Source: Schaalia sp. ZJ405 (GTDB lineage: Bacteria > Actinomycetota > Actinomycetes > Actinomycetales > Actinomycetaceae). From it: DNA of 64,000 bases. The position numbers were made by a program, and so were the translations under genes. Below the pieces are notes generated by a model. It was not told where the DNA came from. It ran no database searches and worked only from the letters and a program-made list of their open reading frames with translations. Numbering within the stretch: position 1 is the stretch's first letter; every line of letters begins with the position of its first letter. Shown one piece after another: positions 1 through 8,840 of this stretch. The stretch covers positions 1,178,001 through 1,242,000 of the forward strand of contig NZ_CP064952.1 of the NCBI RefSeq assembly GCF_011038885.2. The letters are read 5' to 3'.

Positions 1-21
1 CACTCTAACACCCGTGTCCTC

Positions 22-876
22 TCACTTCACCTCGTGCGCATACTTCGGAGTCAGCGGCGTTGCGAGGGAATTGATCACCACTTCCTCGGCTTCTGTGATG
101 GACACATTCGCACCCTTTGCTCGCATTTGAGCGGCCGATCCCGCCTGGATTTCAAGCGCCGTCGCTATGGTGTGAGACGATCCGATGACTTTCCAGACGT
201 AGGGAGAGCGGATGACCGTTGCGTCAACTGAGATTGTCGACCCGTGAGAAACAAAGGACGAACGCGCTGACAGACGCACGCCATTGAGCTCGATGGCTTC
301 GGCTCCAGCGTTTCGTAGCTCCCCCAGTGTCATGACGAACTGTGTGGCAGTCAACCCGGCAGCAGGATCAACCACAGACATGATCACTCCCTCACCTTTG
401 ACGGCGACGGTCCCGGCGTTGATCGCTGCCTGTTGCTGTGCCTGCTTGGCTGCGTCCTCGGCTGCCTGGAGCTGGGACTCTGCATCCCGAAGCTCACTGA
501 GCTGCGATTGAAGCTCCGAGCGCTGACTACGCAGGTTGTCCTCCTGGGTGTTGAGTTCGTTTAAGAGCACAACGAGATCTTCCTCGCTCAAAGATTCAAC
601 AAGGTCATCTCTTTGAGCCCGAACCTGAGTGACGAGGGCGAAACCGAGGACGAAACAGATGATCAACAGAAGAACGTGAAGGCCACGAGGGAAGGCAAAT
701 AGTGCGGCTTTCACTTGGGAGAAAAACGCTGTTTTCCTCGATCTCCGATGGGGATGGACGTTGGTGGCTTCGACTTTCACAGGGCTCGCCGATGAATCAG
801 GCAAGGAAACGGTGGAGGTGTCGCGCTCAGCGTTGTGCGATGGAGTTGACTCATGATCTGCCATTGTCACGCTCAC
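22..876 (-). CDS. DUF881 family membrane protein (distal copy)
   Basis: This is a bitopic envelope protein of the actinobacterial DUF881 family, whose molecular function is unknown. A polar N-terminal tail (about residues 1-60) precedes one membrane helix (about 64-86). A Gln/Glu/Leu-rich predicted coiled coil follows (about 90-145), then the DUF881 domain with the family-typical segments GAEAIELNGVRL and IRSPYVWKVIG. The chosen GTG start overlaps the stop of the small basic protein by 4 bp, so translation is probably coupled; an ATG four codons further in is the alternative. It is the last gene of the pepN-led unit in this window. Known context: DUF881-SBP-DUF881 clusters are common in actinobacteria and often lie next to FHA-domain and cell-cycle genes. 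Confidence 0.85.
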   Translation of the reverse strand: MSVTMADHESTPSHNAERDTSTVSLPDSSASPVKVEATNVHPHRRSRKTAFFSQVKAALFAFPRGLHVLLLIICFVLGFALVTQVRAQRDDLVESLSEEDLVVLLNELNTQEDNLRSQRSELQSQLSELRDAESQLQAAEDAAKQAQQQAAINAGTVAVKGEGVIMSVVDPAAGLTATQFVMTLGELRNAGAEAIELNGVRLSARSSFVSHGSTISVDATVIRSPYVWKVIGSSHTIATALEIQAGSAAQMRAKGANVSITEAEEVVINSLATPLTPKYAHEVK

Positions 877-1205
877 GCCTTAAAAATCAGCCGTCGAATA
901 GAAGCAGTATTTGAGAAGATGCGGATACCCAAGACCACGACAACCGCTGTCGTCATCGCTGAGCCCACACCCAGCTGGGTTCCGAGGAAAACCAAGAGAC
1001 AGGCAACGACGACGTTCCAGAAGAATGACATGACGAAGACTCGGTCCTGGAAGGTCCCTTCGAGCCAGGCTCTGCCCGCTCCGAGCAGAGCATCAAGTCC
1101 GGCAACAACGGCAACCGGGAGGAAAGGTTGGAGCCACGTCGGAACGGTTGGATCAACGAATACACCAATGAGGATTCCCAGTGCCAATCCGATGATTGCG
1201 AGCAT
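873..1205 (-). CDS. Small basic family protein (SBP, DUF1290)
   Basis: This 110-residue integral membrane protein matches the small basic protein family (DUF1290). It starts MLAIIGLALGILIGVFV and has about three hydrophobic helices separated by short loops, one containing GAGRAWLEGTFQDR. Function is unknown; in other Gram-positives it sits beside cell-division and sporulation-type genes. The ATG start lies 1 bp after the stop of the preceding DUF881 gene, and its own stop overlaps the next DUF881 start, so the three genes form a tightly coupled unit. The open frame extends upstream inside the preceding gene, but that part is not protein-like, so I use this internal start. Confidence 0.88.
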   Translation of the reverse strand: MLAIIGLALGILIGVFVDPTVPTWLQPFLPVAVVAGLDALLGAGRAWLEGTFQDRVFVMSFFWNVVVACLLVFLGTQLGVGSAMTTAVVVVLGIRIFSNTASIRRLIFKA

Positions 1206-1206
1206 G

Positions 1207-2097
1207 TCAGTTCCCTTCAACAATCGTTGCGTAGCGTGTTTTTCGAGCGTCCAAAGCGGGAAGCGAAAGAGATGGAGCTCCGGCCGTCGACAGGCTGATC
1301 CCGTTGAGTGACTGGGCGCTCGACAGATAGTCCCCCGTTGCTCCCTTAACCAGAGCAACAGACATGACATTCGCATCGCCGATCGCCTCGATGGTATATG
1401 GCGACTGCACCGGGGTGACATTGATGAGAATGACAGAACCCGCTGTCCGGATGAAAGTTCCTGGACCCAGGCGGATTCCGTTGATCGCAACTGCCTCAGC
1501 CCCCGAAGACCACAGCGCATTGACAATGACGTTAAGATCCTGGTCGCGTACAGTTCCAGCCATTGTCCCGTTCGTGCGTGTGGCATCAGCCGATGCCGAG
1601 TCCTTTAGCGTGATTTTCAACCCCGGCCCCTCAACCGGAGTCAGAGCGTTTATTAACTCAGCTGAGGGGTCTGTGGAGTCACTGATGTCAGTGGGTATGG
1701 AGGACGCATGAACCTGCGACGTCAATGATTGAACGTCAGAATTCAAGGACGAGACCACATCCTGACGCGCTTCCACCTGCTTAACGAGGTCAGCTCGGGT
1801 GCCGTCATCTCGGGCGTGATGACGAAGCGCACGAACAGCGACAACAGAAGCAACCCCGAGAGCACACGCGAGAACAACGACAATGACTTTCTGCCACCAG
1901 GCAGAGCGGCTTGAGCTGCCGGATTTGGGATAGTATCCGTAGCCTGCGTCCAAAGGGTTGGCAAGGAGCCCCGTCAAAAGCGACATCGACATCGCGGGGT
2001 CGCGCTCAGTGGTCACCGGCTGATCACCACCGCGCTGTGATGTGTCTGCGGGCCTATCGGTGGTCGCCGGAGTCCCCTTCCGTTCGTTCCGCTTCAT
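1207..2097 (-). CDS. DUF881 family membrane protein (proximal copy)
   Basis: A second DUF881 protein of 296 residues. The disordered polar N-terminus (about 1-66) leads to one transmembrane helix (about 70-90). A short coiled-coil-like stretch follows, then a DUF881 domain carrying GAEAVAINGIRLG and the PVQSPYTIEAIGD segment, which parallel the motifs of the distal copy. The ATG overlaps the pepN stop by 4 bp (ATGA), indicating translational coupling to the aminopeptidase gene. The two DUF881 copies flank the SBP gene and are clearly paralogous but diverged, so they may form a heteromeric envelope complex with SBP. That last statement is inference. Confidence 0.87.
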   Translation of the reverse strand: MKRNERKGTPATTDRPADTSQRGGDQPVTTERDPAMSMSLLTGLLANPLDAGYGYYPKSGSSSRSAWWQKVIVVVLACALGVASVVAVRALRHHARDDGTRADLVKQVEARQDVVSSLNSDVQSLTSQVHASSIPTDISDSTDPSAELINALTPVEGPGLKITLKDSASADATRTNGTMAGTVRDQDLNVIVNALWSSGAEAVAINGIRLGPGTFIRTAGSVILINVTPVQSPYTIEAIGDANVMSVALVKGATGDYLSSAQSLNGISLSTAGAPSLSLPALDARKTRYATIVEGN

Positions 2098-4649
2098 GAG
2101 AATTTCTCCTGAACCCGAGCAGCCCGCGTCAAAGCGTCATACTTTTCGAGGACGAGGCGCCGCAACTGCGCTGGTGCATCGTGGCAGGAGTCCAACCAGT
2201 GTTCCAACCCACCGATAATAAGCGCAACGCTATCGTTGTCTTGAACGTCAACGGACACGTTCAGAGCGCCGCGAACATAACGAATCCCCAGGCCAATGGA
2301 ATGGGAGTTCCAATAATCTTCAAGATGATCAATGACGCGGCGCGTATCTTCAGGCGTGTATGCCACGGAAGCATTGAGACCATCAAGCGTGGCGGAGAGC
2401 TCCTCGTTCGACAATTCCTCCCCCAGGAGTCGCTCCCACGCGCGCTCTCGGGACTCAACGGATGGTAATGCCGCGCTCGCCCTCGTTAATTCACGATGAG
2501 CATGACCCGAAGAATCACTGGCACCGAACGCGGCAAGTTCCTCAGGAGTCATGAGGCCGCGAGCGGCGAGGGCGCACCGGGCTTTCCATGCGATGTCAAG
2601 ATCAGTGTCCTCGGCCAGTGAACGCATTGCCGCGACACCGAGATCACCCGTTGCTCCGGTAAACATTGACACTGCGAAACGACGCCACGCTGTTAACTCG
2701 TCGAGCTCCATGTTGCGGACCATTGTTTCCAACGACAGGGTGAGTGCATGGGCCCGAAGTTGCGATCGGTCCTCACCCGAGCAGAACTGGCAGATCGTCT
2801 CATGGGCCATCGCGAGCAGTCGGTCACGAATCGCCGGCACAGGTTCTGACACCGCTGAGGTGATGCACGAAGAAGCCAGGCGCCTGGGGTCAAGAAGACC
2901 GTCGCGCATCGAAGCGAAGAGGCTTGCCCATACGACGGCTCGCGTCACCGCATCCGGGCAGGTCGACAGATATTCCAGCGCTGTGTCTGTACTTAAAGCG
3001 TTGAGCCGTGAAATCGCGTACGTGAGATTCCCATCATTGATGACAATCAGCGCAACATCATCCACAGCACCCGCATAGCTGAGAACCCCATCGGGGTCAA
3101 TGAGCGCAGATTCGGCGGTCAGTCGCACATGGAAGCAGGCGGATCGCTCAAGCACGCCACCTTTGAGTGCCCACGTCGACACGTCAAGCTGATGTGGACG
3201 GATCGTCCGCGCCTCGTCGGTGGGAACCTGCCTCAGAGTGAAGTTATTGATCGCGCCGTTTGCTCCCACCGAATAGGTGGCACTGAGAACTGAGGGACCG
3301 CTGGTCTCAAGCCACGCTCTTTTCCATTCTTCAAGGCTCTCCCCCGTTGCTTGTTCAAGAGCCGCAAGAAGATCCGTGAGCGTGGCGCTCCCATAGGCGT
3401 GCGCACGGAAATATTCACGAGCGCCCCGATCAAAGGCGTCCTCGCCAACCCAGGCAACGAGCTGTTTGAGGACCGCCGCACCTTTGGCATAGGTGATGCC
3501 GTCAAAGTGTGTTTTCGCTGCGGCCACGTCAGGAATGGTTGCAGCAATCGGATGAGTCGTAGGCAGCTGGTCTTGCTCATAGGCCCAGGCCTGGCGTCCC
3601 ACGGCGAAGTTTGCCCACTCATCAGGATAGGGGCCCGCAGCAATGGCAGAAGTCCCTTGATTTTCAGCGAAAGACTCCTTGAGCCACAGGTCATCCCACC
3701 ACCTGGGGGTCACGAGGTCCCCGAACCACATGTGACACATTTCGTGAAGAATGGTGTTTGCACGTTTCTGCTTCTGTGAAACTGTCAGCGTGCCACGCGA
3801 GAGATAGTTTTCGTTGAATGTGATGAGCCCCGGGTTTTCCATTGCCCCGAGGTTGTATTCGGGGACGAACACCTGATCGTATTTCCCCCACGGGTAGGCG
3901 AAGCGGTAGTGCTCGTGGAAGAAAGTGAATCCGTGGCGCGTCACGGCCTCAATATCATCGGCGTCAAGCGCACCGGCAAGGGATCGACGGCACATGATCC
4001 GCAGGGGGATGCTGACATCCGCAAAGTCATCGCAACCTGTCCATGTGCCCGCGTCAACGACTGCCCATTCACCCGCAATGATCGCGCTGATATAGGCCGA
4101 CAGCGGTCGCGTGCGAGCGAAGATGTGTTCCATTCCCCCATCGATTTCGCGCAGCGATTCTCTTTCCCCATTATTTGCGACGACCCATCCTTGAGGGGCG
4201 AGCACAGTGAACTGCCAACGGGCTTTGACGTCGGGTTGATCAATGCACGGCCATGCACGGTGAGCGTCGTTGGGCTCGAACTGGGTGTACAGGTAGGTGC
4301 GTCCGTCCTCAGGATCCCTGTAGCGGTGGAGACCCTCGCCCGTCCTCGAATATCGACATTCAGCTTCGACGCTGACGCTGAGCTCACCAGGTTCGAGGTG
4401 ATCAAGGACAACCCGGTCGTCTTCGACCTCAAAATGGTGGGGATGGTCATTGACGAGGACGACGCTCACCTTCCCAACGACGTCAATGAAGAGCGTTGTT
4501 GAGTTGAGATGTCCCCGAATCACGGAGGTCACGGGGTAGGTGCCGCGCGTGAGATCCTCAGCTTGACGGACGTCGACAGTGACATCAATCGTGTCCACGA
4601 TGAATGCCTGAGACCGTGTACGAGCTTGCTCACGTGTGAGGATCTGCAT
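2094..4649 (-). CDS. pepN: Aminopeptidase N, M1 family zinc metallopeptidase
   Basis: Cytosolic aminopeptidase removing N-terminal residues from peptides. The exopeptidase motif GAMEN is at residues 268-272. The zinc site HExxH is HEMCH at 302-306, with the third ligand Glu at 325 in LKESFAE. The order is the usual M1 arrangement: beta-rich N-terminal domain, catalytic domain, then a helical C-terminal domain. At 851 residues the length is normal for actinobacterial PepN. The ATG is preceded by TAGAAT with exactly 6 nt between, so the mRNA is probably leaderless. The stop overlaps the downstream DUF881 gene, an unusual operon partner for pepN. Confidence 0.95.
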   Translation of the reverse strand: MQILTREQARTRSQAFIVDTIDVTVDVRQAEDLTRGTYPVTSVIRGHLNSTTLFIDVVGKVSVVLVNDHPHHFEVEDDRVVLDHLEPGELSVSVEAECRYSRTGEGLHRYRDPEDGRTYLYTQFEPNDAHRAWPCIDQPDVKARWQFTVLAPQGWVVANNGERESLREIDGGMEHIFARTRPLSAYISAIIAGEWAVVDAGTWTGCDDFADVSIPLRIMCRRSLAGALDADDIEAVTRHGFTFFHEHYRFAYPWGKYDQVFVPEYNLGAMENPGLITFNENYLSRGTLTVSQKQKRANTILHEMCHMWFGDLVTPRWWDDLWLKESFAENQGTSAIAAGPYPDEWANFAVGRQAWAYEQDQLPTTHPIAATIPDVAAAKTHFDGITYAKGAAVLKQLVAWVGEDAFDRGAREYFRAHAYGSATLTDLLAALEQATGESLEEWKRAWLETSGPSVLSATYSVGANGAINNFTLRQVPTDEARTIRPHQLDVSTWALKGGVLERSACFHVRLTAESALIDPDGVLSYAGAVDDVALIVINDGNLTYAISRLNALSTDTALEYLSTCPDAVTRAVVWASLFASMRDGLLDPRRLASSCITSAVSEPVPAIRDRLLAMAHETICQFCSGEDRSQLRAHALTLSLETMVRNMELDELTAWRRFAVSMFTGATGDLGVAAMRSLAEDTDLDIAWKARCALAARGLMTPEELAAFGASDSSGHAHRELTRASAALPSVESRERAWERLLGEELSNEELSATLDGLNASVAYTPEDTRRVIDHLEDYWNSHSIGLGIRYVRGALNVSVDVQDNDSVALIIGGLEHWLDSCHDAPAQLRRLVLEKYDALTRAARVQEKFS

Positions 4650-4655
4650 GGTGTG

Positions 4656-4661
4656 ATTCTA
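4656..4661 (-). promoter_or_regulatory. -10 element of pepN (leaderless)
   Basis: TAGAAT on the minus strand ends 6 nt before the pepN ATG, with no Shine-Dalgarno sequence. This geometry puts the transcription start at or next to the start codon. No good -35 is visible. Confidence 0.6.
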
Positions 4662-4715
4662 CGGGCAGACGGGGGCTTGGGCTGGGGCATGACGCACGTT
4701 GACGTCGACACGCAC

Positions 4716-4721
4716 TACAGT
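4716..4721 (+). promoter_or_regulatory. -10 element of the murE-like gene (leaderless)
   Basis: TACAGT ends 7 nt before the ATG at 4729. Together with the absence of a ribosome-binding site, this predicts a leaderless transcript and favours this ATG over an upstream in-frame TTG. Confidence 0.5.
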
Positions 4722-4728
4722 GAGAGCC

Positions 4729-6312
4729 ATGACTTCGGTGACAGATATCCGACCTACCGCGCAGCCTCTTGCCCTTGATGAACTGCTCAAAGGGGTTTCC
4801 GTTGAGTGCATTCATGTGCCTCGGGTGGGGCGTATCGAAGATGTCACTGACGCTGCGGTGAAGTCCGTCCTCGTTTCCGGCGTTACCGTGGCAACCGATG
4901 ACTGCGAGCCAGGGTGGGGCTTTGTCGCAATTGCGGGGCTGAAACATCACGGAGCTGAGTTCTCACAAAAGGCCGTTGATGTGGGAGCGGTGGTCATCAT
5001 CACCGATTCGGATGGTGTTGACGCTGCCTGCGCAACGAGTCCACGGGTCCCCGTTGTCGTTGTCGACGACCCGCGTCGAAGCGCGGCCGTCCTCGCTGCG
5101 AACATGTATCGCAAGCCCGCCCGCGATCTCGTGACGATGGCGATTACGGGAACAAATGGGAAAACAACAACCTCGTACCTCATGCGTGCGGCCATCGCTT
5201 CGCGCTATCCCAAGGCCTCACTGTGTGGGACGATTGAAACTTCAGTGGGTTCCGTTCGTTTTCTCTCCAGTCGGACAACCGCCGAAAGCCCCGTGATCGA
5301 ACGTTTCCTTGCGTTGACTCGCGAGGAAAACTGCGGGGCAGCAATTATTGAGACCTCCTCCCATGCGATGTCACTCAACCGCGTTGACGGAATTGTTTTC
5401 GATGTCGCGGGATTCACCAATCTTCAACACGATCATTTGGATTACTACGGGGACTTTGAGAACTACTTCCTGGCCAAGAAACAGCTGTTCACGCCGGAAC
5501 ATTCACGCCAGGGCGTTGTCTGCGTTGACGATCAGTGGGGGCAGCGTCTGGCCCGCGAAGCTTCGGTGCCGGTGACAACAGTTTCCGCATTGACGGACCA
5601 CCCAGCCGACTGGACGGTCAAAGACATCCACGCTGACACTCGGATCGGGCGTCTCGTTTTTACTCTTGTTGATCCTGACGGGACTCCCCACCTTGTTCGG
5701 ATGCCGATCCTGGGTGAAGTGAATGTCCAGAACTCCGCCGTTGCGATCATCGCCGCAGTGCAGTTGGGATTCCCTTTGGCTGAGGTCATTGACTCCTACG
5801 AGAATGCGCCGCAGATTCCCGGTCGGATGCAGAAGATCAATGAACGCAACGACGCTGAACCACTGGTGCTCGTTGACTACGCTCACACTCCCGAAGCTCT
5901 CGAATGGACTCTTCGCTCCGCCAGACAGCTGACATCTGGGACGCTTCATATTGTTTTTGGCACTGACGGTGACCGCGACCCATCCAAGCGTGAGAAACTT
6001 GCCGCCGTTGCCGCCGCCGAAACTGACATCCTGTGGGTGACCGATGAGAATCCACGATTCGAGGATCCCCAATCAATTCGGGATCAGCTGCTTCGCGGCG
6101 TTCGGTCGGTGCGCCCCGCCCTCGACAATGTTCATGAAGTCCTTACTTGCCGTCGCGACGCCGTGCGCAGGGCTATTTTCGCCGCTCAACCCGGGGACAC
6201 GGTGATGGTCACAGGTAAAGGTCCTGAGTGGTATCAAGACATTGAGGGCGTCAAACATGTCTACTCCGACATTGACGTCTCCCGTGAAGTCCTCCACTAT
6301 TACGGGAAATAG
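4729..6312 (+). CDS. murE: MurE-family Mur ligase (UDP-MurNAc-dipeptide:amino-acid ligase type)
   Basis: ATP-dependent cytoplasmic ligase of the MurE type, which adds the third residue to the peptidoglycan stem peptide. Visible landmarks are the P-loop GTNGKTT (residues 141-147), the ETSSH motif, DHLDYYGDFENYFLAKKQ with the Lys expected to be carbamylated, and a C-terminal DENPR motif (Glu440 to Arg443). Two positions deviate from the common pattern: the UDP-substrate motif reads TTAES rather than TTPEx, and the amino-acid motif reads ENPR rather than DNPR. The retained Arg resembles diaminopimelate enzymes, although many Actinomycetaceae use lysine or ornithine. It lies outside any division/cell-wall cluster, so a second paralogue may exist. 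The family is certain; the amino acid added is not. Confidence 0.82.
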   Translation: MTSVTDIRPTAQPLALDELLKGVSVECIHVPRVGRIEDVTDAAVKSVLVSGVTVATDDCEPGWGFVAIAGLKHHGAEFSQKAVDVGAVVIITDSDGVDAACATSPRVPVVVVDDPRRSAAVLAANMYRKPARDLVTMAITGTNGKTTTSYLMRAAIASRYPKASLCGTIETSVGSVRFLSSRTTAESPVIERFLALTREENCGAAIIETSSHAMSLNRVDGIVFDVAGFTNLQHDHLDYYGDFENYFLAKKQLFTPEHSRQGVVCVDDQWGQRLAREASVPVTTVSALTDHPADWTVKDIHADTRIGRLVFTLVDPDGTPHLVRMPILGEVNVQNSAVAIIAAVQLGFPLAEVIDSYENAPQIPGRMQKINERNDAEPLVLVDYAHTPEALEWTLRSARQLTSGTLHIVFGTDGDRDPSKREKLAAVAAAETDILWVTDENPRFEDPQSIRDQLLRGVRSVRPALDNVHEVLTCRRDAVRRAIFAAQPGDTVMVTGKGPEWYQDIEGVKHVYSDIDVSREVLHYYGK

Positions 6313-6347
6313 TTCACCTCACTTCGTGGACATTTCCCCATTCAACG

Positions 6348-6353
6348 TAGACT
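6348..6353 (+). promoter_or_regulatory. -10 element of der (leaderless)
   Basis: TAGACT ends 6 nt before the GTG start of der, in the 47-bp gap after the murE-like gene. No Shine-Dalgarno is present, so der probably has its own leaderless transcript. Confidence 0.55.
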
Positions 6354-6359
6354 GACGGG

Positions 6360-7907
6360 GTGAATGACGACTTTTCCCCCGAAGAATTCGACGAACCCAC
6401 CTCCAGCGATGCTCCGGGCATCGCAGGCAGCACCCGTGGCGGCTCCGAGGACCCCCAACCCAACGGGGTAGACGACGAGGCACGCGCCCGTGCCATGCGG
6501 GCCAGCCTCGAACAGTTCGAGCTTGACGACGAGGACATAGCGATTCTCTCCGGAGAGGGCGAATTCGTTGACGCTGAGGAATCATCCGCGGGGCTTCCCG
6601 TTCTCGCCGTTGTTGGTCGGCCCAACGTTGGGAAATCAACGCTGGTCAATCGCATTCTTGGTCGCCGCGAAGCCGTTGTTCAAGACACCCCCGGTGTGAC
6701 CCGTGACCGCGTGTCCTATCCAGCGGAATGGGCTGGACGTGACTTTACCCTCGTCGACACCGGCGGATGGGAAGTTGATGTCAAGGGACTTGATCGTTCC
6801 GTCGCCGAACAGGCCGAGATCGCTGTTGATCTGGCTGATGCGGTCGTCCTCGTCCTCGATGCCACCGTTGGGGTTACCGCCTCGGATGAGCGCATCGTCA
6901 GTATGCTTCGCCAGAAGAAACGCCCCGTTGTCTTGGCCGCAAATAAGGTTGACTCTCAGATGCAAGAGGCGGACGCAGCGATGCTGTGGTCGCTCGGTAT
7001 GGGTGAGCCTCACCCAATTTCCGCGCTTCACGGACGAGGGACCGGTGACCTTCTTGATGCCGTCCTCGATGTGTTGCCAGAAGAATCGGCGCACGCTCAG
7101 GCTTTGTCTCTTGACGGGCCACGCCGCGTCGCCCTCGTCGGACGCCCAAATGTTGGCAAATCGTCGCTACTCAATTCACTCGCCGGCAAAGAACGTGTGG
7201 TCGTCAATGAGCTGGCAGGAACAACTCGCGATCCCGTTGACGAGATGATCACTCTTGATGACCGTCCGTGGTGGTTCATCGACACAGCGGGAATCCGCCG
7301 CAAAATGCACCGAACAACCGGTGCCGACTACTACGCGTCGATCCGCACGCAGGCAGCCATTGAAAAGGCCGAGGTCGCGTTGGTTCTTTTCGACGGGTCC
7401 ACTCCCCTGACCGAGCAGGATGTGCGTGTGGTTCAGCAGGTCGTTGACGCCGGACGTGCCCTGGTGATCGTCAATAACAAGTGGGATCTTGTTGATGAGG
7501 AACGTCAGCAGGCGTTGAAGGCTGAGTTAGAGCGGGAGCTGGTTCAGGTCGCTTGGGCCCCGCGCATTAACCTGTCGGCAAAAACGTCGTGGCATACCAA
7601 CCGGATTACCCGCGCCCTCGATACCGCGCTTGACGGCTGGCAGACTCGTATTCCAACGGGACGCTTCAATGCGTTCCTCGGTCAGCTTGTTGCCGCAAAC
7701 CCCCATCCGCTGCGCGGCGGGAAGCAACCTCGGATCCTCTTCGGCACTCAGGTGTCGTCGATGCCCCCGCGTTTTGTTCTTTTCACGACCGGGTTCCTTG
7801 ACCCAGGCTACCGGCGATTCATCGAACGGCGACTCCGTGAAGAATTCGGATTCGTTGGTTCCCCGATCCAGATTTCGGTTCGCGTGCGCGAACGTAAGAG
7901 ACGATAG
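6360..7907 (+). CDS. der: Ribosome-associated GTPase Der (EngA)
   Basis: Essential double-GTPase acting in late 50S subunit assembly. Two G domains are arranged in tandem, each with GRPNVGKS (residues 86-93 and 261-268), followed by DTGG/DTAG G3 motifs and NKVD/NKWD G4 motifs. A C-terminal KH-like domain ends in basic residues. An acidic N-terminal extension of about 78 residues is longer than in E. coli Der and typical of actinobacteria. The GTG start is supported by the -10 element just upstream. Known synteny puts der directly after cmk in actinobacteria; here cmk is about 10.5 kb away in the opposite orientation. Confidence 0.95.
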   Translation: MNDDFSPEEFDEPTSSDAPGIAGSTRGGSEDPQPNGVDDEARARAMRASLEQFELDDEDIAILSGEGEFVDAEESSAGLPVLAVVGRPNVGKSTLVNRILGRREAVVQDTPGVTRDRVSYPAEWAGRDFTLVDTGGWEVDVKGLDRSVAEQAEIAVDLADAVVLVLDATVGVTASDERIVSMLRQKKRPVVLAANKVDSQMQEADAAMLWSLGMGEPHPISALHGRGTGDLLDAVLDVLPEESAHAQALSLDGPRRVALVGRPNVGKSSLLNSLAGKERVVVNELAGTTRDPVDEMITLDDRPWWFIDTAGIRRKMHRTTGADYYASIRTQAAIEKAEVALVLFDGSTPLTEQDVRVVQQVVDAGRALVIVNNKWDLVDEERQQALKAELERELVQVAWAPRINLSAKTSWHTNRITRALDTALDGWQTRIPTGRFNAFLGQLVAANPHPLRGGKQPRILFGTQVSSMPPRFVLFTTGFLDPGYRRFIERRLREEFGFVGSPIQISVRVRERKRR

Positions 7908-7958
7908 GTCGTAGCCAATCGCAAGGAGTGCTCTGCCCAACCGTACACGCAGTCCGTT

Positions 7959-8264
7959 TTAGAGTTCTGGGCCGTTAAAAAGATCTTGGTGTGAGCCGAT
8001 ACGAATGAAACGGATGATCTGCTTACCGACGTGCTGAGAGTAGATCACAAGAACATCGAAACGCCCTTCTTGCAGATGCAATTCCCAGTACCCAGTGTAC
8101 GTCGCACGCGGATTCGTCAGCGGGTGAGGATTATAGCCAGGAGGGATTCCACCAAGGTCTTCAATCGCATAGATCAGCTCATCTATTTCTTCGTGAAGGT
8201 GAGGGTGTGTGCGAATCAATCGCTTAAGGTCTGTGCGAAACTGCGGGTCGAAAAGAACATCCAT
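7959..8264 (-). CDS. yafQ: YafQ-family type II toxin (ribosome-dependent mRNA endonuclease)
   Basis: A 101-residue RelE-superfamily toxin. It shows the YafQ hallmarks: NPHPL in the middle, GYWELHLQEGRFDVLVIY, and a C-terminal RIGSHQDLF. These supply the catalytic histidines and the Asp used by this family to cut mRNA on the ribosome. The start codon lies 3 nt after the stop of the antitoxin gene, the usual antitoxin-toxin order. The pair is convergent with der and begins a block of genes that looks accessory. Confidence 0.88.
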   Translation of the reverse strand: MDVLFDPQFRTDLKRLIRTHPHLHEEIDELIYAIEDLGGIPPGYNPHPLTNPRATYTGYWELHLQEGRFDVLVIYSQHVGKQIIRFIRIGSHQDLFNGPEL

Positions 8265-8267
8265 GAC

Positions 8268-8567
8268 TCAGTCTTCCACAAGCGCAGCAACACCTCGCTT
8301 GTGGTCATAGGGAATCCCATCGTCCACTATCTCACCAGCACGTATGGCTTCAGTGTGAGCGATAGCGCGCAGTGTGGTCTCATTCGGCGTGCGATATAAG
8401 GCAGGATGAATCGGCAAAGCTTGTTCTCGAATGGCCTGCTTGAGAAACATGTTTAACGCCGTGGAAATATCCAATCCTAAAGACCTGAACAGTTCCTCAG
8501 CTTGGCGTTTGGTCGTCGCATCAGTACGGAAGTTAATCCTCGCTGGGTCCACGACAGGAGCACTCAT
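8268..8567 (-). CDS. dinJ: DinJ/RelB-family antitoxin
   Basis: A 99-residue antitoxin with an N-terminal ribbon-helix-helix DNA-binding region (RINFRTDATTKRQAEELF, then LGLDISTALNMFLKQAI), as in DinJ/RelB. The C-terminal half would wrap the toxin. I chose the internal ATG (MSAPVV) because GAGGG sits about 5 nt upstream of it; an in-frame ATG 27 nt further upstream has no such site. Expression is probably self-regulated through the palindrome next to the -10 element. Confidence 0.88.
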   Translation of the reverse strand: MSAPVVDPARINFRTDATTKRQAEELFRSLGLDISTALNMFLKQAIREQALPIHPALYRTPNETTLRAIAHTEAIRAGEIVDDGIPYDHKRGVAALVED

Positions 8568-8594
8568 TTCACCCTCACAGTTTATCCATTGCAT

Positions 8595-8615
8595 GTACAG
8601 TGTACGCTAATTATA
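8595..8615 (-). promoter_or_regulatory. Promoter and probable operator of the dinJ-yafQ operon
   Basis: A perfect TATAAT is read on the minus strand at 8610-8615. Just downstream, at the expected transcription start, lies the palindrome GTACACTGTAC (8595-8605, central base unpaired). DinJ/RelB antitoxins repress their own operon by binding such palindromes, so autoregulation here is likely but inferred. Confidence 0.6.
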
Positions 8616-8840
8616 CCACTCGCCTTCCGTCGATGAAAGGAGAGCCACCACATCAAGCACGACCGCCAGACACTTGCAAGCCGGGCAAAGAACCACAACA
8701 CACACTGCGTATCCTCTGTCGAAAGGTCACCAACGGGGACTCTCTCAATCTCCTGCGCGTTCGCTTCTGAGCTTTCCGCAAGCCTCCCGTGGTTTCTCGA
8801 CTAGTCTGAATCAGTAGGTCCATGCGTGAGAGGAAACCCG

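Noticed and set aside
873..1586. A 237-residue protein including SBP with a long N-terminal extension
   Set aside because: The upstream part of the frame overlaps the DUF881 gene in another frame and is not protein-like; the 110-residue SBP accounts for the family match.
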